Numbered from the stretch's first letter, positions 1-9,645 are shown. The stretch is DNA of 64,000 nucleotides from Vibrio tasmaniensis 1F-187 (GCF_000272405.2 NZ_AJZM02000402.1:65796-129795); one strand, 5' to 3'. Numbers and translations are program-made. The notes: generated from the sequence alone by a model not told the origin.

Positions 1-32
1 CAGAACTGTTTAGGTTCAGAGCAGCTAAAGGC

Positions 33-1250
33 TTATAGCTCTTTGTTTTGCTCGGCTTTACATACAGCCGCAGTGAACACTACGTCTGTTGAGCTGTTAA
101 GCGCCGTTTCAGCTGAATCTTGAATCACACCGATAATGAAACCAACCCCTACAACCTGCATCGCTACATCGTTTGAAATACCGAATAGGCCACACGCTAG
201 CGGGATAAGCAGTAGTGAACCGCCAGCAACACCCGATGCGCCACATGCTGAAACTGCAGCAACAAGGCTTAGTAGAATCGCAGTGAAGATATCAATCTCA
301 ATACCCATAGTGTGTACAGCAGCAAGCGTTAACACAGTAATGGTGATTGCAGCGCCTGCCATGTTGATCGTTGCGCCTAGAGGAATCGATACAGAGTAAG
401 TATCTTCGTCTAGCTTTAGCTTCTTACAAAGGTTCATGTTCACTGGGATGTTTGCAGCGCTTGAACGAGTGAAGAATGCCGTTACACCAGATTCACGAAT
501 ACATTGCAGTACAAGTGGGTATGGGTTTTGTTTTGTTTTAATAAATACAAGCAGTGGGTTAACCACAAGTGCGATGATTAGCATTGAGCTTAGTAGTACT
601 GCTAGAAGTTGACCGTAGCTTGCCAGTGCATCGAAGCCTGTTGTTGCGAATGTAGCAGAAACAAGACCGAAGATACCGAATGGCGCAAGACGAATAATGA
701 AGCGAACAATGTGTGAAACACTGTGGCTTAGGTCTTCGAAAACCGCTTTGGTTGTTGCAGATGCGTGGTGCAGAGCAAGACCAAGACCGATTGCCCAAGC
801 AAGAATACCGATGTAGTTCGCATTCATTAGTGCGCTAACTGGGTTGTCTACAAGCTTGAATAGAAGCGTATGAAGAACTTCTGCAATACCTTGAGGAGGG
901 TTAGCACCTTCAGCGCCAGCAACCAGTGTCAAAGTGGTTGGGAACATGAAGCTCAGTACTACAGCAGTCAGTGCAGCAGAGAACGTACCAATCAGGTAAA
1001 GCACAATGATTGGACGCATATGAGTATGCTGACCTTTCTTTTGGTTTGCGATAGAAGCTGCAACAAGAATGAATACTAAAATTGGGGCAACAGCTTTCAG
1101 AGCACCAACAAACAGGCTACCTAATAGGCCTGCATCTTGAGCTGCTGAAGGAGAAACCATGGCGAGAACGACACCGAAAACAATACCAGCAAGGATCTGT
1201 AGAACGAGATTTCCACGAGCGATGCGGGCGAGCATGTTGTGATTTTGCAT
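33..1250 (-). CDS. sstT: Serine/threonine:sodium symporter SstT
   Basis: Inner-membrane permease of the dicarboxylate/amino acid:cation symporter (DAACS) family, importing serine and threonine with Na+. The 405 residues are almost entirely hydrophobic segments, close to the roughly 410 aa of E. coli SstT. Family landmarks are visible: the Ser-rich re-entrant loop [15 protein letters not shown] and the later [13 protein letters not shown] segment that line the substrate and Na+ sites. The ATG is preceded by AGGT. The gene appears monocistronic; its end lies close to the left edge of the window, so its terminator is not seen. Other DAACS members (glutamate, dicarboxylate) are less likely given the sequence. 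Confidence 0.93.
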   Translation of the reverse strand: MQNHNMLARIARGNLVLQILAGIVFGVVLAMVSPSAAQDAGLLGSLFVGALKAVAPILVFILVAASIANQKKGQHTHMRPIIVLYLIGTFSAALTAVVLSFMFPTTLTLVAGAEGANPPQGIAEVLHTLLFKLVDNPVSALMNANYIGILAWAIGLGLALHHASATTKAVFEDLSHSVSHIVRFIIRLAPFGIFGLVSATFATTGFDALASYGQLLAVLLSSMLIIALVVNPLLVFIKTKQNPYPLVLQCIRESGVTAFFTRSSAANIPVNMNLCKKLKLDEDTYSVSIPLGATINMAGAAITITVLTLAAVHTMGIEIDIFTAILLSLVAAVSACGASGVAGGSLLLIPLACGLFGISNDVAMQVVGVGFIIGVIQDSAETALNSSTDVVFTAAVCKAEQNKEL

Positions 1251-1669
1251 AAAATACCTGCAATTGTTAATTTATTATAGTGATGTATCTTTTTATGAAG
1301 TTGTACCAAATCCAACTATACACTAGCGGAATTGGCGGTCATATTAGCGGGATCTAAGAGGGTGTCTAGGGATAGTTTACTTTTAGGGTTATTGTTTGCG
1401 CTATGTGGTGTTTTTAGAGCTAAATGTTAAATAAATGTATTTTGATTGAGCTATAAATCTGCTGATTCTCATTTGATAGATTCAAAACACTGCAAATGTA
1501 GAAATGTAAACGGCTATAGGAAAGAACATTGTGTGCATAAATAACCACACCATTATCAAATTGAAACAAAAGCCCCACGTGATTAACACGATGGGGCTCA
1601 TTGTCTTAAATTAAAGTTATCTTAAGTTAGGTTATCTTAAATACAGCTTATAGCCGTTAACCTTAAACC
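1251..1669. other. Intergenic region between sstT and rsgA
   Basis: This AT-rich stretch should hold the sstT promoter at its left side and the rsgA terminator near 1571-1598. No credible coding sequence or RNA gene is visible in the remainder. Confidence 0.5.
1561..1598 (-). terminator. Rho-independent terminator of rsgA
   Basis: The arms AGCCCCA and TGGGGCT, with inner CGTG/CACG pairs and an ATTAA loop, form a strong hairpin. On the minus strand it is followed by TTTTGTTTC. It lies about 70 bp past the rsgA stop. Confidence 0.8.
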
Positions 1670-2734
1670 TTAGTCAGACGCTTTTTTAAGATTGCGGCCT
1701 TCTGATTGTACGGTTTTGTACATCTTGGAAAGCTGCTTATTGCTGGCGCGTTGTTCCGCTAACGAGGCGCCATTTCGGGCTTGTTCTCGCAATAACTTTC
1801 GATAGTTAGCAAATCGTCGCTCAGACAATTCTCCACTTTCAATCGCCTTGCGTATCTTGCAACCCGGTTCTGATTCATGATGACAATCAGAGAATCGGCA
1901 ATGCATGGCTAACTCTTCCACATCAGAAAAGGTTTCACTCACGCCTTCAGCGCAGTCAGCAAGTTGTAGCTCTCGCATTCCTGGAGTATCGAGCAGTAAG
2001 CCGCCCGATGTTAGCAAGTGGAGCGATCGTGATGTGGTTGTGTGTCGGCCTTTGCTATCGTCTTCACGAATGCCACCTGTGGCTTGTTCAGCCTCACCAA
2101 GTAATGAGTTGACTAAGGTGGATTTACCCACACCGGATGAACCAATTAAAGCCACAGTCTTGCCCGTTTTACACCAAGGCGACAAGACTTGAGTTGAGTC
2201 TTGGTCTAGGCTATTCACCGCTTCGATCATCAGCATAGAATCTAAGCTTTGCACTTGTTGTACTTTGTCTTCGTAGTCATCACACAAGTCTTTCTTGGTG
2301 AGTACGATAACGGCTTCAACCTGTGCTTCATTGGCGAGCGCTAGGTAGCGTTCAATACGGCTTAGATTAAAGTCGTTATTTAACGAAACCACGATAAAAA
2401 CCGTGTCGATGTTAGCTGAGATATATTGTTCGGCGACACGGCTACCTGCAGCTTTACGGCTGAAGAGTGATTGACGGTCTAATAAACGGCCGAATTGCAG
2501 TTCAGAGTTCAAGATTACCCAGTCGCCTACCGTCATTGAGGGTTGGTTTTGATGGATAGGGAGAACGATTTCGCCTTGTTCTGACGCTAGTGTATAGCCG
2601 CTGCGATGGTGCGCGGTAATACGAGCAATGACGGATTGGTCATAGTCTTCGAGTGTCAGTTGTTGTTGGAATACAGGTTGCCATCCAAGTTGTTGAAGTG
2701 ACATTGGATTAGAAAATGCGTTTTGTGAATTCAT
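1670..2734 (-). CDS. rsgA: Ribosome small-subunit-dependent GTPase RsgA (paralogue type)
   Basis: Circularly permuted GTPase that acts in late 30S subunit maturation. An N-terminal OB-fold covers roughly residues 30-100. The G motifs come in permuted order: G4 TKKD about 146-149, G1 GSSGVGKST about 198-206, G3 DTPG about 249-252. The C-terminal zinc knuckle is present (Cys279, Cys284, His285/286, Cys292). The 354 aa length matches E. coli RsgA (350). The basic C-terminal tail looks like the second RsgA copy that many vibrios carry; that it is a paralogue rather than the only copy is inferred. It stands alone, with a terminator downstream and a repeat-rich leader upstream. Confidence 0.9.
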   Translation of the reverse strand: MNSQNAFSNPMSLQQLGWQPVFQQQLTLEDYDQSVIARITAHHRSGYTLASEQGEIVLPIHQNQPSMTVGDWVILNSELQFGRLLDRQSLFSRKAAGSRVAEQYISANIDTVFIVVSLNNDFNLSRIERYLALANEAQVEAVIVLTKKDLCDDYEDKVQQVQSLDSMLMIEAVNSLDQDSTQVLSPWCKTGKTVALIGSSGVGKSTLVNSLLGEAEQATGGIREDDSKGRHTTTSRSLHLLTSGGLLLDTPGMRELQLADCAEGVSETFSDVEELAMHCRFSDCHHESEPGCKIRKAIESGELSERRFANYRKLLREQARNGASLAEQRASNKQLSKMYKTVQSEGRNLKKASD

Positions 2735-2770
2735 GTCTATTTACCCAGACGTGCGAGCTTTCTTTTCTTG

Positions 2771-2900
2771 TGAGAGCATTAAAGTCTTATCACTGCATTA
2801 AAGTCTTATGAGAGCATTAACTTCTTGTGAGATCTCAATTTGTTGATGAGATCAAAAGAGTTAATGAGACCAAAAAGAGTTGCTGAGATTAAAAGCGTCG
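2771..2900. repeat. Degenerate 18-19 bp tandem repeats upstream of rsgA
   Basis: GCATTAAAGTCTTAT occurs at 2776 and 2795, and a diverged copy GCATTAACTTCTTGT at 2814, giving a 19-bp period. Three further related units (TGAGATCAAAAGAGT and variants) follow to about 2900. The 61-codon minus-strand ORF through this tract is a by-product of the repeats. The rest of 2735-3256 holds only a 15-codon ORF and the PCuAC terminator. Confidence 0.65.
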
Positions 2901-3085
2901 AGACGTCAAAAATGTTTTGAGTTTGGGTCGAATTCAAATAGATAGGACCCCGGATTGAGTCATGCTTTACAGGCATGCAGGAATTGATCACTTACGATCA
3001 ACAGTAAACCGGGTAAAAGTGTGCGGTCGTCAAAGAGTGACGATAAGTTGGTCGATCGGTATTTAAGTTGGATTAACCAAACAAG

Positions 3086-3133
3086 TTAACGCGTTACTTT
3101 TACTGCCAGTTTTAGTGTCTTCATTACAATCAT
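3086..3133 (-). CDS. Possible 15-residue micropeptide
   Basis: The ORF encodes MIVMKTLKLAVKVTR. It is short and basic, and is preceded by a good ribosome site (AAGGAGAA, about 8 nt before the ATG). It lies downstream of the PCuAC gene, beyond that gene's terminator, and upstream of rsgA on the same strand. It is too short to assign to a family. It could be a small membrane-associated peptide, a leader peptide or chance. The only support is the strong Shine-Dalgarno sequence and its spacing. Confidence 0.3.
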   Translation of the reverse strand: MIVMKTLKLAVKVTR

Positions 3134-3196
3134 CTTCTATTCTCCTTGGTTATTAATGTGGTCAGGCTTTGAATAAAAAGCGAGCTCAGTTTAGCA

Positions 3197-3229
3197 AAAA
3201 GCCACGATGGCGAGAAGTCATCGTGGCTT
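3197..3229 (-). terminator. Rho-independent terminator of the copper-chaperone operon
   Basis: Eleven-bp arms AAGCCACGATG and CATCGTGGCTT surround a 9-nt loop. On the minus strand the hairpin runs into TTTTTGC. It lies about 28 bp after the PCuAC stop codon. Confidence 0.85.
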
Positions 3230-3256
3230 AAATTATTTCATCGGTTGTAAATCTGA

Positions 3257-3715
3257 TTAATGATGATCGTGATTCATCTTTTTCATACCGCTCATCACTT
3301 TCTTCACTGGCGCATCAAAGGTCTGTGTTTCACCGTTTGCGAAGGTCAGTGTCATTTTGATTTGTTCACCTTCTTTTAGGCTGCTTTTCAAGTCAAACAA
3401 CATGATGTGTAAGCTACCTGGTTTAAGTACTGCTTTACCATTTGCAGGGATGGTGATCGCTTGAACTTGACGCATCTTCATTACGTCGCCATCAACGATA
3501 ACATCATGAAGTTCAACCTTTCCTGCTGCTGGTGTTGTTGCAGAAACAATAGCGCGATCTTTATCGCTATGGTTCATCAGAGTCGTGAATACCGCGCTGT
3601 TCACTGCTGAAGGCGGGGTTGCGCGCGCGTACGCGTCATGAACCATAATGTCGCTATTCGCTTGAGCAAGAGGAGTGAGCAATAAGCCTGCTAGAGCAAG
3701 TGCTTTTAACTTCAT
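3257..3715 (-). CDS. Periplasmic copper chaperone, PCuAC family
   Basis: Exported Cu(I) chaperone thought to feed copper to the CuA centre of cytochrome oxidase. The 152 aa begin with a signal peptide (cleavage after about residue 19, LAQA). The family's copper motif H(M)X10MX21HXM is present exactly: His70, Met81, His103, Met105. A Met/His-rich tail (MKKMNHDHH) may bind additional copper. It is the last gene of a three-gene operon behind a SCO1-like gene. That context supports a role in oxidase assembly rather than simple copper tolerance. Confidence 0.9.
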   Translation of the reverse strand: MKLKALALAGLLLTPLAQANSDIMVHDAYARATPPSAVNSAVFTTLMNHSDKDRAIVSATTPAAGKVELHDVIVDGDVMKMRQVQAITIPANGKAVLKPGSLHIMLFDLKSSLKEGEQIKMTLTFANGETQTFDAPVKKVMSGMKKMNHDHH

Positions 3716-3829
3716 GTTGTTGTCCTTAGTTTTTTGTTTTGGTCTGGGACCTGACTTTTTGTTCGAACTTTATTCGTTAAGTTCTTTATTTTTGTACACG
3801 TTGTTTCTCGTCGCTGATGACTTGGTACG

Positions 3830-4426
3830 TTAGCGCGTTAATGTGTTAATAACTTCAACAATTGGCGCTGGCGTTAACGTATGCGGCACTTTGGTAATCA
3901 GCGTGCCATCAGGTTTTAAAAAATAGAAATATGAGCTGTGGTCTAGGGTGTATTCCAACTCTGAACCTTCAAGCTTGGTCTTTCTAAAAATAACACCGTA
4001 GTTGTGTGCAAGCGTTGTTGTCACATCTAACGGGCCACTTAATCCTTCCATCATTGGGTGGAAGTATTGTGCGTATTCGTATGAGGCTTCAGCGGCATCA
4101 CGTTCTGGATCGAGAGAAACAAACATCGGGCGAATCTTGGCTTTTGCTTCATCAGAAATCTGGTTAAGTGCTCCGGCTAACATTGCTAGAGAAGTAGGGC
4201 ACACATCTGGGCAACGTGTGAAACCAAAATAAACGATACGAATTCTGTCATCGGTTTGGTCAAAGATTTCAGTTGGCTGGTTATCTTTGCCGAAAAGGGT
4301 TGTTGCGGAGAATTGTTGTTTTGCCGCGTGTTGTTTTTGAGCTTCGTTTTGCCCATCAAGATAACTTTTAACGCCAAAGCCAAGGACAAAAGCGACAACC
4401 AATGCTAACGACCAATTTCTACTCAT
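3830..4426 (-). CDS. SCO1/SenC-family copper and thiol-disulfide protein
   Basis: Membrane-anchored periplasmic thioredoxin-fold protein that helps load copper into cytochrome c oxidase. It has an N-terminal transmembrane anchor (about residues 6-20). The metal-binding CPDVC (Cys72, Cys76) follows the strand VYFGFTR, and the distal copper ligand is His163 in LDHSSYF. The length of 198 aa is typical. The start codon overlaps the stop of the upstream gene by 4 bp (ATGA), so the two are translationally coupled. Followed by PCuAC. Confidence 0.92.
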   Translation of the reverse strand: MSRNWSLALVVAFVLGFGVKSYLDGQNEAQKQHAAKQQFSATTLFGKDNQPTEIFDQTDDRIRIVYFGFTRCPDVCPTSLAMLAGALNQISDEAKAKIRPMFVSLDPERDAAEASYEYAQYFHPMMEGLSGPLDVTTTLAHNYGVIFRKTKLEGSELEYTLDHSSYFYFLKPDGTLITKVPHTLTPAPIVEVINTLTR

Positions 4427-4863
4427 CTTGCCATCCTTATTGCCGGATTTACAGTATCGACACCATCAGTGAGCTCACCGATCCATGTCATCTTGTCTAA
4501 AGTACATACAGGTAAAATCACATCACCTTCATAGGTATTATTGCCAATGTTTTTTAATTGAAAACGTGCCGAGCCCATTTCCATCTCTAAACCTGTAAGC
4601 GACAGCATTAATGTGTCAGAGGCTGCGCCTTCCCACACTACTTTGATTTTGGTGGGAGCCAGAGGTTGAGCTGTCTCGCGATCAAGTGTCATCGCAACTG
4701 TATTTTGCTCACACGATGTGGTGGAAAGCATGCAGTAATCATCTAAGTTAACCTCAGCAGAGGCTCGCTCCATCGCTGATTCAAATTGCTGAATTGCTTG
4801 CGGCCCATAAAAGCCTGCCACGAGAGCGATCCCAAGAGCTGCAACCTTTAATGCAGAGTGCAT
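4423..4863 (-). CDS. Conserved hypothetical membrane-anchored protein of the SCO1 operon
   Basis: A 146-aa protein with one N-terminal hydrophobic segment (about residues 5-20) and the rest probably periplasmic. Visible landmarks are a YCMLSTTSCEQ segment with two cysteines and a third cysteine in ILPVCTLDKM. I cannot name a domain. As first gene of the operon with SCO1 and PCuAC, and coupled to SCO1 by a 4-bp overlap, it is likely to act in copper delivery or oxidase assembly. That role is inferred from context only. Confidence 0.75.
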   Translation of the reverse strand: MHSALKVAALGIALVAGFYGPQAIQQFESAMERASAEVNLDDYCMLSTTSCEQNTVAMTLDRETAQPLAPTKIKVVWEGAASDTLMLSLTGLEMEMGSARFQLKNIGNNTYEGDVILPVCTLDKMTWIGELTDGVDTVNPAIRMAR

Positions 4864-4960
4864 GTCGTGTTCTCATCTAATTTTATAAGAGCGGCGATGT
4901 TATCATATCCCTCAATATGTGCTTGTATCAAAAAGTAATTTTGTGCGTATGGTAGAACTA

Positions 4961-4988
4961 AAAAAGCGAAGCCATTGGCTTCGCTTTT
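4961..4988 (-). terminator. Terminator downstream of the DUF368 gene
   Basis: The arms AAAAGCGAAGCC and GGCTTCGCTTTT with a 3-nt loop form a near-perfect hairpin with T-rich flanks on both strands. It separates the DUF368 gene from the SCO1 operon. Confidence 0.8.
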
Positions 4989-5066
4989 GTCTGTGTCATA
5001 GGGGCGTGAGCTTAGTCTTTCTAAGCATTATCCGTTCTAAACGCTTTCCAGAAGTTGGCTGAATGA

Positions 5067-5987
5067 TTAGTCAGCGTTGCGCTCTGCAAATTTCTCTAAC
5101 CCAAGGACCAGAGCAATCGCTACAAGCATCATCAAAATAGCCATTACTAGCTGTGAAGGTTGAGAAGTGACGGCTTCAAAATCAAACGGTGACAAGTTTT
5201 CTTGAATCAGAGGAACTTGCTCACCTTTAGAGTTAGTGCGCCAGCTGATCGTTTCTTTCCACGGCCAAATCTTCGGCAGTGTACCGATCATCAAACCAGT
5301 CAAGAATACTAATGTGAAGTCGCGGAATGAGCGCAATAACCAAGAAAGTACGTGAGAGAAAGTCAGCAGGCCAATCACACAGCCACCAAGGAATAGGGCA
5401 AGTACATCAACCTGAAATTCTTTAACGGCACCAAGTACCGGGCCGTACATACCAATTAATAGCAGAATGAAGCTCCCTGAGATACCTGGCAAAATCATCG
5501 CACAGATTGCAATCGCACCTGCAATGAGAATATTGATACCGGTAGGTTCCATTTGCAGCGGCTTAAGCACGGTAATGCTGTAAGCGAAGGCGACACCAAG
5601 CAGCAAAAATACGAATCGAATCATATCGCGCTTTTCTACTTGTTTAAGAATATGGAAAACCGACACCAAGATAAGGCCAAAGAAGAAAGACCATAGTGGA
5701 ACTGGGTGGGTGACTAATAACCAAGAAATCAGTTTTGCAAATGTCGCAATGCTCGTGAATACGCCTGCGAACAGTGAAATTAGGAAAAAACCATTGATGT
5801 GGCTAAACGCGGCTTTGAAACCTTCACGCTTCCATAGTCCAAGTACGCTAGGGTTAATTCTTCGAATGCTTTCTAGTAGCGTATCGTAGATACCAGTGAT
5901 GAATGCGATGGTTCCGCCCGACACGCCAGGTACAACGTCGGCTGCGCCCATTGCCATGCCTTTGAAAAAAGTACTTAAGTAGTTCAT
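5067..5987 (-). CDS. DUF368-family polytopic membrane protein
   Basis: Inner-membrane protein with about eight or more hydrophobic segments. It opens with the family signature MGAADVVPGVSGGTIAFITG and has the internal half-repeat ILPGISGSFILLLIGMYGPV. Some DUF368 members are now discussed as undecaprenyl-phosphate (C55-P) translocases; I treat that as possible here. The frame is open from 6026, but I prefer the ATG at 5987 (306 aa) because the family starts close to the FFKGMAMGAAD block. Neither start has a strong ribosome site. Single gene with its own terminator. Confidence 0.85.
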   Translation of the reverse strand: MNYLSTFFKGMAMGAADVVPGVSGGTIAFITGIYDTLLESIRRINPSVLGLWKREGFKAAFSHINGFFLISLFAGVFTSIATFAKLISWLLVTHPVPLWSFFFGLILVSVFHILKQVEKRDMIRFVFLLLGVAFAYSITVLKPLQMEPTGINILIAGAIAICAMILPGISGSFILLLIGMYGPVLGAVKEFQVDVLALFLGGCVIGLLTFSHVLSWLLRSFRDFTLVFLTGLMIGTLPKIWPWKETISWRTNSKGEQVPLIQENLSPFDFEAVTSQPSQLVMAILMMLVAIALVLGLEKFAERNAD

Positions 5988-6199
5988 TGCTTCATAGAGT
6001 TGAGAGTGATTTTGTGCAGTATACAAACTTTAGTGTAAAAAAAGTATGAATATGCCTTTGGCGAGGTGCTTTATTACCTCTTTAATTGTAAGGCAATACG
6101 TTGATGTGAACATCTGCCTTACATTTAAAATACAACTGCTTGGTGTCTTATTATTATCGGCGGCAGTGAAACCTGTTTTCTATCGATATTGCATCTTGG

Positions 6200-6225
6200 T
6201 TGCATTATGCAAATGCACTTTGCAA
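6200..6225 (+). promoter_or_regulatory. Two LuxO-type binding sites upstream of qrr
   Basis: TTGCATTATGCAA at 6200-6212 fits the LuxO motif TTGCA-N3-TGCAA exactly. ATGCACTTTGCAA at 6213-6225 fits with one mismatch. They are adjacent and lie about 90-115 bp upstream of the predicted start, a normal distance for sigma-54 activator sites. Confidence 0.8.
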
Positions 6226-6286
6226 TTCGCATCATGAATTAGAGGTTTTTATGCGATGCAGGGCTTATAAAATGGCTGAATTAAAG

Positions 6287-6303
6287 TTGGCACGCTAACT
6301 GCA
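6287..6303 (+). promoter_or_regulatory. Sigma-54 promoter of qrr
   Basis: The element runs TTGGCACG...CTGCA, with the -24 GG at 6289-6290 and the -12 GC at 6301-6302, exactly 10 nt apart as sigma-54 requires. It predicts initiation near 6314, which is where the conserved Qrr 5' end TGACCC begins. Confidence 0.9.
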
Positions 6304-6313
6304 TTATATACAT

Positions 6314-6424
6314 TGACCCTTCTTAAGCCGAGGGTCACCTAGCCAACTGACGTTGTTAGTGAACTTATGATTTGTTCACAAATATATAGAGCCAATCGCG
6401 ATTATTGCGGTTGGCTATTTTTTT
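6314..6424 (+). ncRNA. qrr: Qrr quorum-regulatory small RNA
   Basis: Hfq-dependent sRNA of the Vibrio quorum-sensing cascade. It is activated by phosphorylated LuxO with sigma-54 at low cell density and pairs with the mRNAs of the LuxR/HapR master regulator, AphA, LuxO and others. The conserved core GGGTCACCTAGCCAACTGAC and the following GTTGTTAGTGAA are present. The 5' stem (TGACCC/GGGTCA) and the 3' terminator hairpin GCCAATCGC/GCGGTTGGC with a T7 tail define about 111 nt. Promoter and LuxO sites are in place upstream. Which numbered Qrr this is cannot be decided from the window. It lies between DUF368 and malT, both on the other strand. Confidence 0.95.
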
Positions 6425-6481
6425 GTCTGTCGTTTGGCTCTTTATGATCAGCTATCTGCTATTAACCCCATGCTCCAAACG

Positions 6482-6512
6482 AAAAAAAAGCCAGTCACCA
6501 TAGGCAACTAGC
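6482..6512 (-). terminator. Terminator of malT
   Basis: On the minus strand GCTAGTTGCC pairs with GGTGACTGGC (including three G-U pairs) around a TAT loop and is followed by T8. It lies just beyond the malT stop codon and the short tandem repeats. Confidence 0.75.
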
Positions 6513-6521
6513 TTAAGCTTT

Positions 6522-6564
6522 TCTCGAATCAATCTCGAATCAATCTCGAATCAATCTCGAATCG
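6522..6564. repeat. Four 11-bp tandem repeats after malT
   Basis: The unit TCTCGAATCAA is present in three exact copies plus a fourth partial one, ending one base before the malT stop codon. It is probably a slippage-generated tract in the 3' untranslated region. Confidence 0.85.
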
Positions 6565-6565
6565 T

Positions 6566-9289
6566 TTAGTACCCCATCAACTGCAGTAAATTCTCCGCTG
6601 TGCTGATCGCTTCTTTACGGTTAGCAATGTTTAGTTTTTGGTAAAGGTTACGGATGTGAGTCTTGATGGTGGTACCTGCGACATCGAGTTCTTGAGCGAT
6701 CTGCTCGTTACTGAACCCTGAATAGATCAAACCAAGTACTTGCCATTCACGCTGGGTGAGTGGGCTTGTGCGCACAAGTTCAGGAATGTTTGGGTGATTG
6801 ACTAAGTTTTCGACAAAGTCTTCATCAAAGTGAACCGAGCGGCTGCGTTGGGTGGTCGAGATATCTTTCATGATCTGTTGAGCGCGATGGCGTTCTAAGT
6901 CACCTAAGCCAGGCTTGTTACTCAACTTATCCAAGATATGTCCGATAGTCCCGCCGTCTACTAAGAAGTTGCCGACCATACCGGTTTGGTTAGTCATATG
7001 AAGCGCTTCTTCAAGTAGCACGCGTGCGCTGTCTTCATCGTTAATTTGTGTACGTAACACGGCTTCAACGATCAAGTTTCGGTTGGTGTCTGTAATCAGA
7101 TGTGAACGCTGAGCTTCACTCTTAAGGAAAGTCAGCGCTTCTTCCGCTTCTTCATACTGCTCAAGAATGATGTGAGCGCGAACGATGTTTCTCCATTGCA
7201 GTTGGCAGAAGTGGTTGCTTGCCGATTCAGGTCGAACAGCCACATTCAACCAATCACGTATCGCCTCTTTATTGCCTTTTACTTGCCAAAAAAGAATCAA
7301 AGAAAGAGAAGCGTTCGCCGTCCAGTCCACGTGGTAAGTCGATTGACGCAATAGGTGCTGAATTTGGTCGATAAACTTAGATGCTTTATCAATTTCACCG
7401 CGACTCAGTGAAATACGAGCCAGCATTGAATAGCTGTGAAGGTGCTTACTTGGTGAATGGTGACCAAGGATATCCAAGCCTTTGTAACAGCACTCTTCCG
7501 CTTCATCTAATCGGTTCCAACACCAGAATATTTGAGCTCTAACACGCAGTAAGAATTCATGCAGAGGCACGTATTTTAGCTGGTGTTCTTCGATCAATTT
7601 GAACGCACTGTCTTGCAGCTCGAATGCCGCTTGAACGTAACCCTGTGCAATTAAGATCTCGCTCTGTTGTAGAATTGCCCAAAGCGCTTGGTGGTAAACT
7701 TGATACTGGCGTGCAAGTTTTTCTGTTTGCTGCATCATCGGCAGTGCACGGCTCAAGTTGCCCATTACGTGATTGACTTCACCAACAACAGACGTGGCGA
7801 CAATTCGGCTACGATAAACGGTGGTGTTCAGCTGACTTAGCGAAAGCTCTGCCAATTCCAAGGCTTTTTCAGGTTCATTGCTGTTAATAGCAACTTGCGC
7901 GCGCAGGGCGTTGTATTGCCCTTGTTGTTGAGTATCGAGTTCAATATTTCGAGCTTGATATTGTGTTTCAGCCTCTTCCAATAATGTCCCTACTTGTTCG
8001 TAGCGGTGCTGACTTTGTGCTAGCCAAGCTCGTAACATGGACAGTTTAGGGTCGCTGTAAAGTTGATCCGTAGTCAGTTGCTTGATCGCCATCTCTAACG
8101 AGGAAAGCTCGCCTTGGTTGAACATCGGCCAACCGTGGTCTGTCAGTATTTGAATGATCAGTTCTGGGTCTTCAGCGCGCTGTGCATGGCGTAGTGCTTG
8201 GTGTGGTGTGTCTTGTTTAATCCACGCCTTCGCGGCACTTCGGTGCAACTCTGCTTCTTGTTGAGGGATTCGAGCTTGACGCTCATGTGCCAAAAATTCA
8301 CCAAACAGGTTATGGAAACGATACCAGTTCTTTTCGCCTTCAAGCGGGTAGATGAATAAACCGAATCGATTTAATGATTCGATCATACCCAGTGCGTCTT
8401 CACGCTGCGTTAGCGCACAAACCAGTTCGTCGTTGAAGTGGTCAAGCACTGAACACTGCATCAAGAACTGTCGAGTTTCTTTGTCTAACAGGTCGAAAAC
8501 CTCTTCAACCAAGTAGTCCCAAAGATGGGCTTGATTAAAGTGGGAGAAGGACTCAGCAGACTGCGCCAGCGTGCGTTTTTGATGTTGGGCTTGTAGCGCA
8601 ATAAGTTGAAGTGCAGAAGGCCAACCCTCTACATAGGTACAAATACTGTCTGCCGTTGTGTCATCAATACCATCGGCAACACGCTGATTAAAAAAGCGCG
8701 TCGTCTCTTCGGTATCAAAAGCCAGCGAGTCATTACCTAATTCGATCATTAAGTCTCGAACGCGAAGGTTTGCCGTACCTAGGGGTGGTGTACCACGACT
8801 GGTTACAACTAGCGTGAGATTGTCGGGCATGTGTTTGAGGAAAAAGCGCATTGCTTCTTGAATGTCATCATTGTTGACTAAATGGTAGTCGTCTAAAACA
8901 AGAAAACATTCATGATGATAGTCCGACATCTCGGCGAATACTTCGCTCAATAAAGAATGCAGCGATGAAAACTGTCGTTTCTCTGCCAGTTTTTGGGCAT
9001 TGGGACAGGAATTTTGAGTCGCTTTATTGAGTGATTGGAGTAGGTAGTTGATAAAACGGAAGGCATCGTTGTCACTATCATCGATGCTGTACCAACCCAC
9101 ATTCGGCTTATCTAACAGCCACTGTGCAGCCATGGTGGTCTTGCCATAGCCCGCAGGAGAACGGAACAATACAAGCTTATAGCAATCTGCGTTCTGGAGC
9201 AGATCGAGAACCCTAGGTCGTAGGATTGCATTATGTAAGCGGCCGGGACGAGTCAGTTTCGAAGGGATCCACATATCGAAGTTTTTCAC
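6566..9289 (-). CDS. malT: MalT, maltotriose-responsive transcriptional activator
   Basis: ATP- and maltotriose-dependent activator of the maltose/maltodextrin regulon (STAND-class LuxR-type regulator). The 907 aa compare with 901 in E. coli. The N-terminal NTPase has Walker [10 protein letters not shown] (about 44-52) and Walker B FLVLDDYH (about 129-136). The middle is a long helical repeat sensor. The C-terminal LuxR helix-turn-helix ([15 protein letters not shown] to NRKEA, about 835-895) binds MalT boxes. It diverges from malP, and its likely targets malPQ, glgB, malK and malEFG are all in this window. Confidence 0.96.
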   Translation of the reverse strand: MKNFDMWIPSKLTRPGRLHNAILRPRVLDLLQNADCYKLVLFRSPAGYGKTTMAAQWLLDKPNVGWYSIDDSDNDAFRFINYLLQSLNKATQNSCPNAQKLAEKRQFSSLHSLLSEVFAEMSDYHHECFLVLDDYHLVNNDDIQEAMRFFLKHMPDNLTLVVTSRGTPPLGTANLRVRDLMIELGNDSLAFDTEETTRFFNQRVADGIDDTTADSICTYVEGWPSALQLIALQAQHQKRTLAQSAESFSHFNQAHLWDYLVEEVFDLLDKETRQFLMQCSVLDHFNDELVCALTQREDALGMIESLNRFGLFIYPLEGEKNWYRFHNLFGEFLAHERQARIPQQEAELHRSAAKAWIKQDTPHQALRHAQRAEDPELIIQILTDHGWPMFNQGELSSLEMAIKQLTTDQLYSDPKLSMLRAWLAQSQHRYEQVGTLLEEAETQYQARNIELDTQQQGQYNALRAQVAINSNEPEKALELAELSLSQLNTTVYRSRIVATSVVGEVNHVMGNLSRALPMMQQTEKLARQYQVYHQALWAILQQSEILIAQGYVQAAFELQDSAFKLIEEHQLKYVPLHEFLLRVRAQIFWCWNRLDEAEECCYKGLDILGHHSPSKHLHSYSMLARISLSRGEIDKASKFIDQIQHLLRQSTYHVDWTANASLSLILFWQVKGNKEAIRDWLNVAVRPESASNHFCQLQWRNIVRAHIILEQYEEAEEALTFLKSEAQRSHLITDTNRNLIVEAVLRTQINDEDSARVLLEEALHMTNQTGMVGNFLVDGGTIGHILDKLSNKPGLGDLERHRAQQIMKDISTTQRSRSVHFDEDFVENLVNHPNIPELVRTSPLTQREWQVLGLIYSGFSNEQIAQELDVAGTTIKTHIRNLYQKLNIANRKEAISTAENLLQLMGY

Positions 9290-9645
9290 CTATTCCGTGG
9301 CGTATGTTTTGGGGATTCTAAAACCGTAAAAGAGTTGCCCAATCACATCTGCCTAATTACTTAAGTCTGTGCTTATGTTACGTGAAGAAAAATGGCACCG
9401 ACTATGATTCTCCTCAGAAACCTTGCGGTCTTGCATGTTTTTGGCTTTCTACGCCCTTAATTTGAGACTTCGCTCACGTTGCGTGATGGTTTGTGAATGT
9501 GACTTTGTTCGGTCTTACACTGAGATTTATGTAAAAGATGAGATATGGAAAATAATTTCGTGATCTCAAACTCAGATTTGCTAATCAGTTTATTCCGGTT
9601 AAATAAAACTCACATCAATTAACGTTAAGTTATCGAACGGGAGCT

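Noticed and set aside
2806..2991. 61-codon minus-strand ORF upstream of rsgA
   Set aside because: It translates the degenerate tandem repeats, has no ribosome site and no protein-like pattern.
6046..6237. 63-codon plus-strand ORF upstream of qrr
   Set aside because: It has no ribosome site, has a hydrophobic random-looking product, and overlaps the LuxO sites and qrr promoter region.
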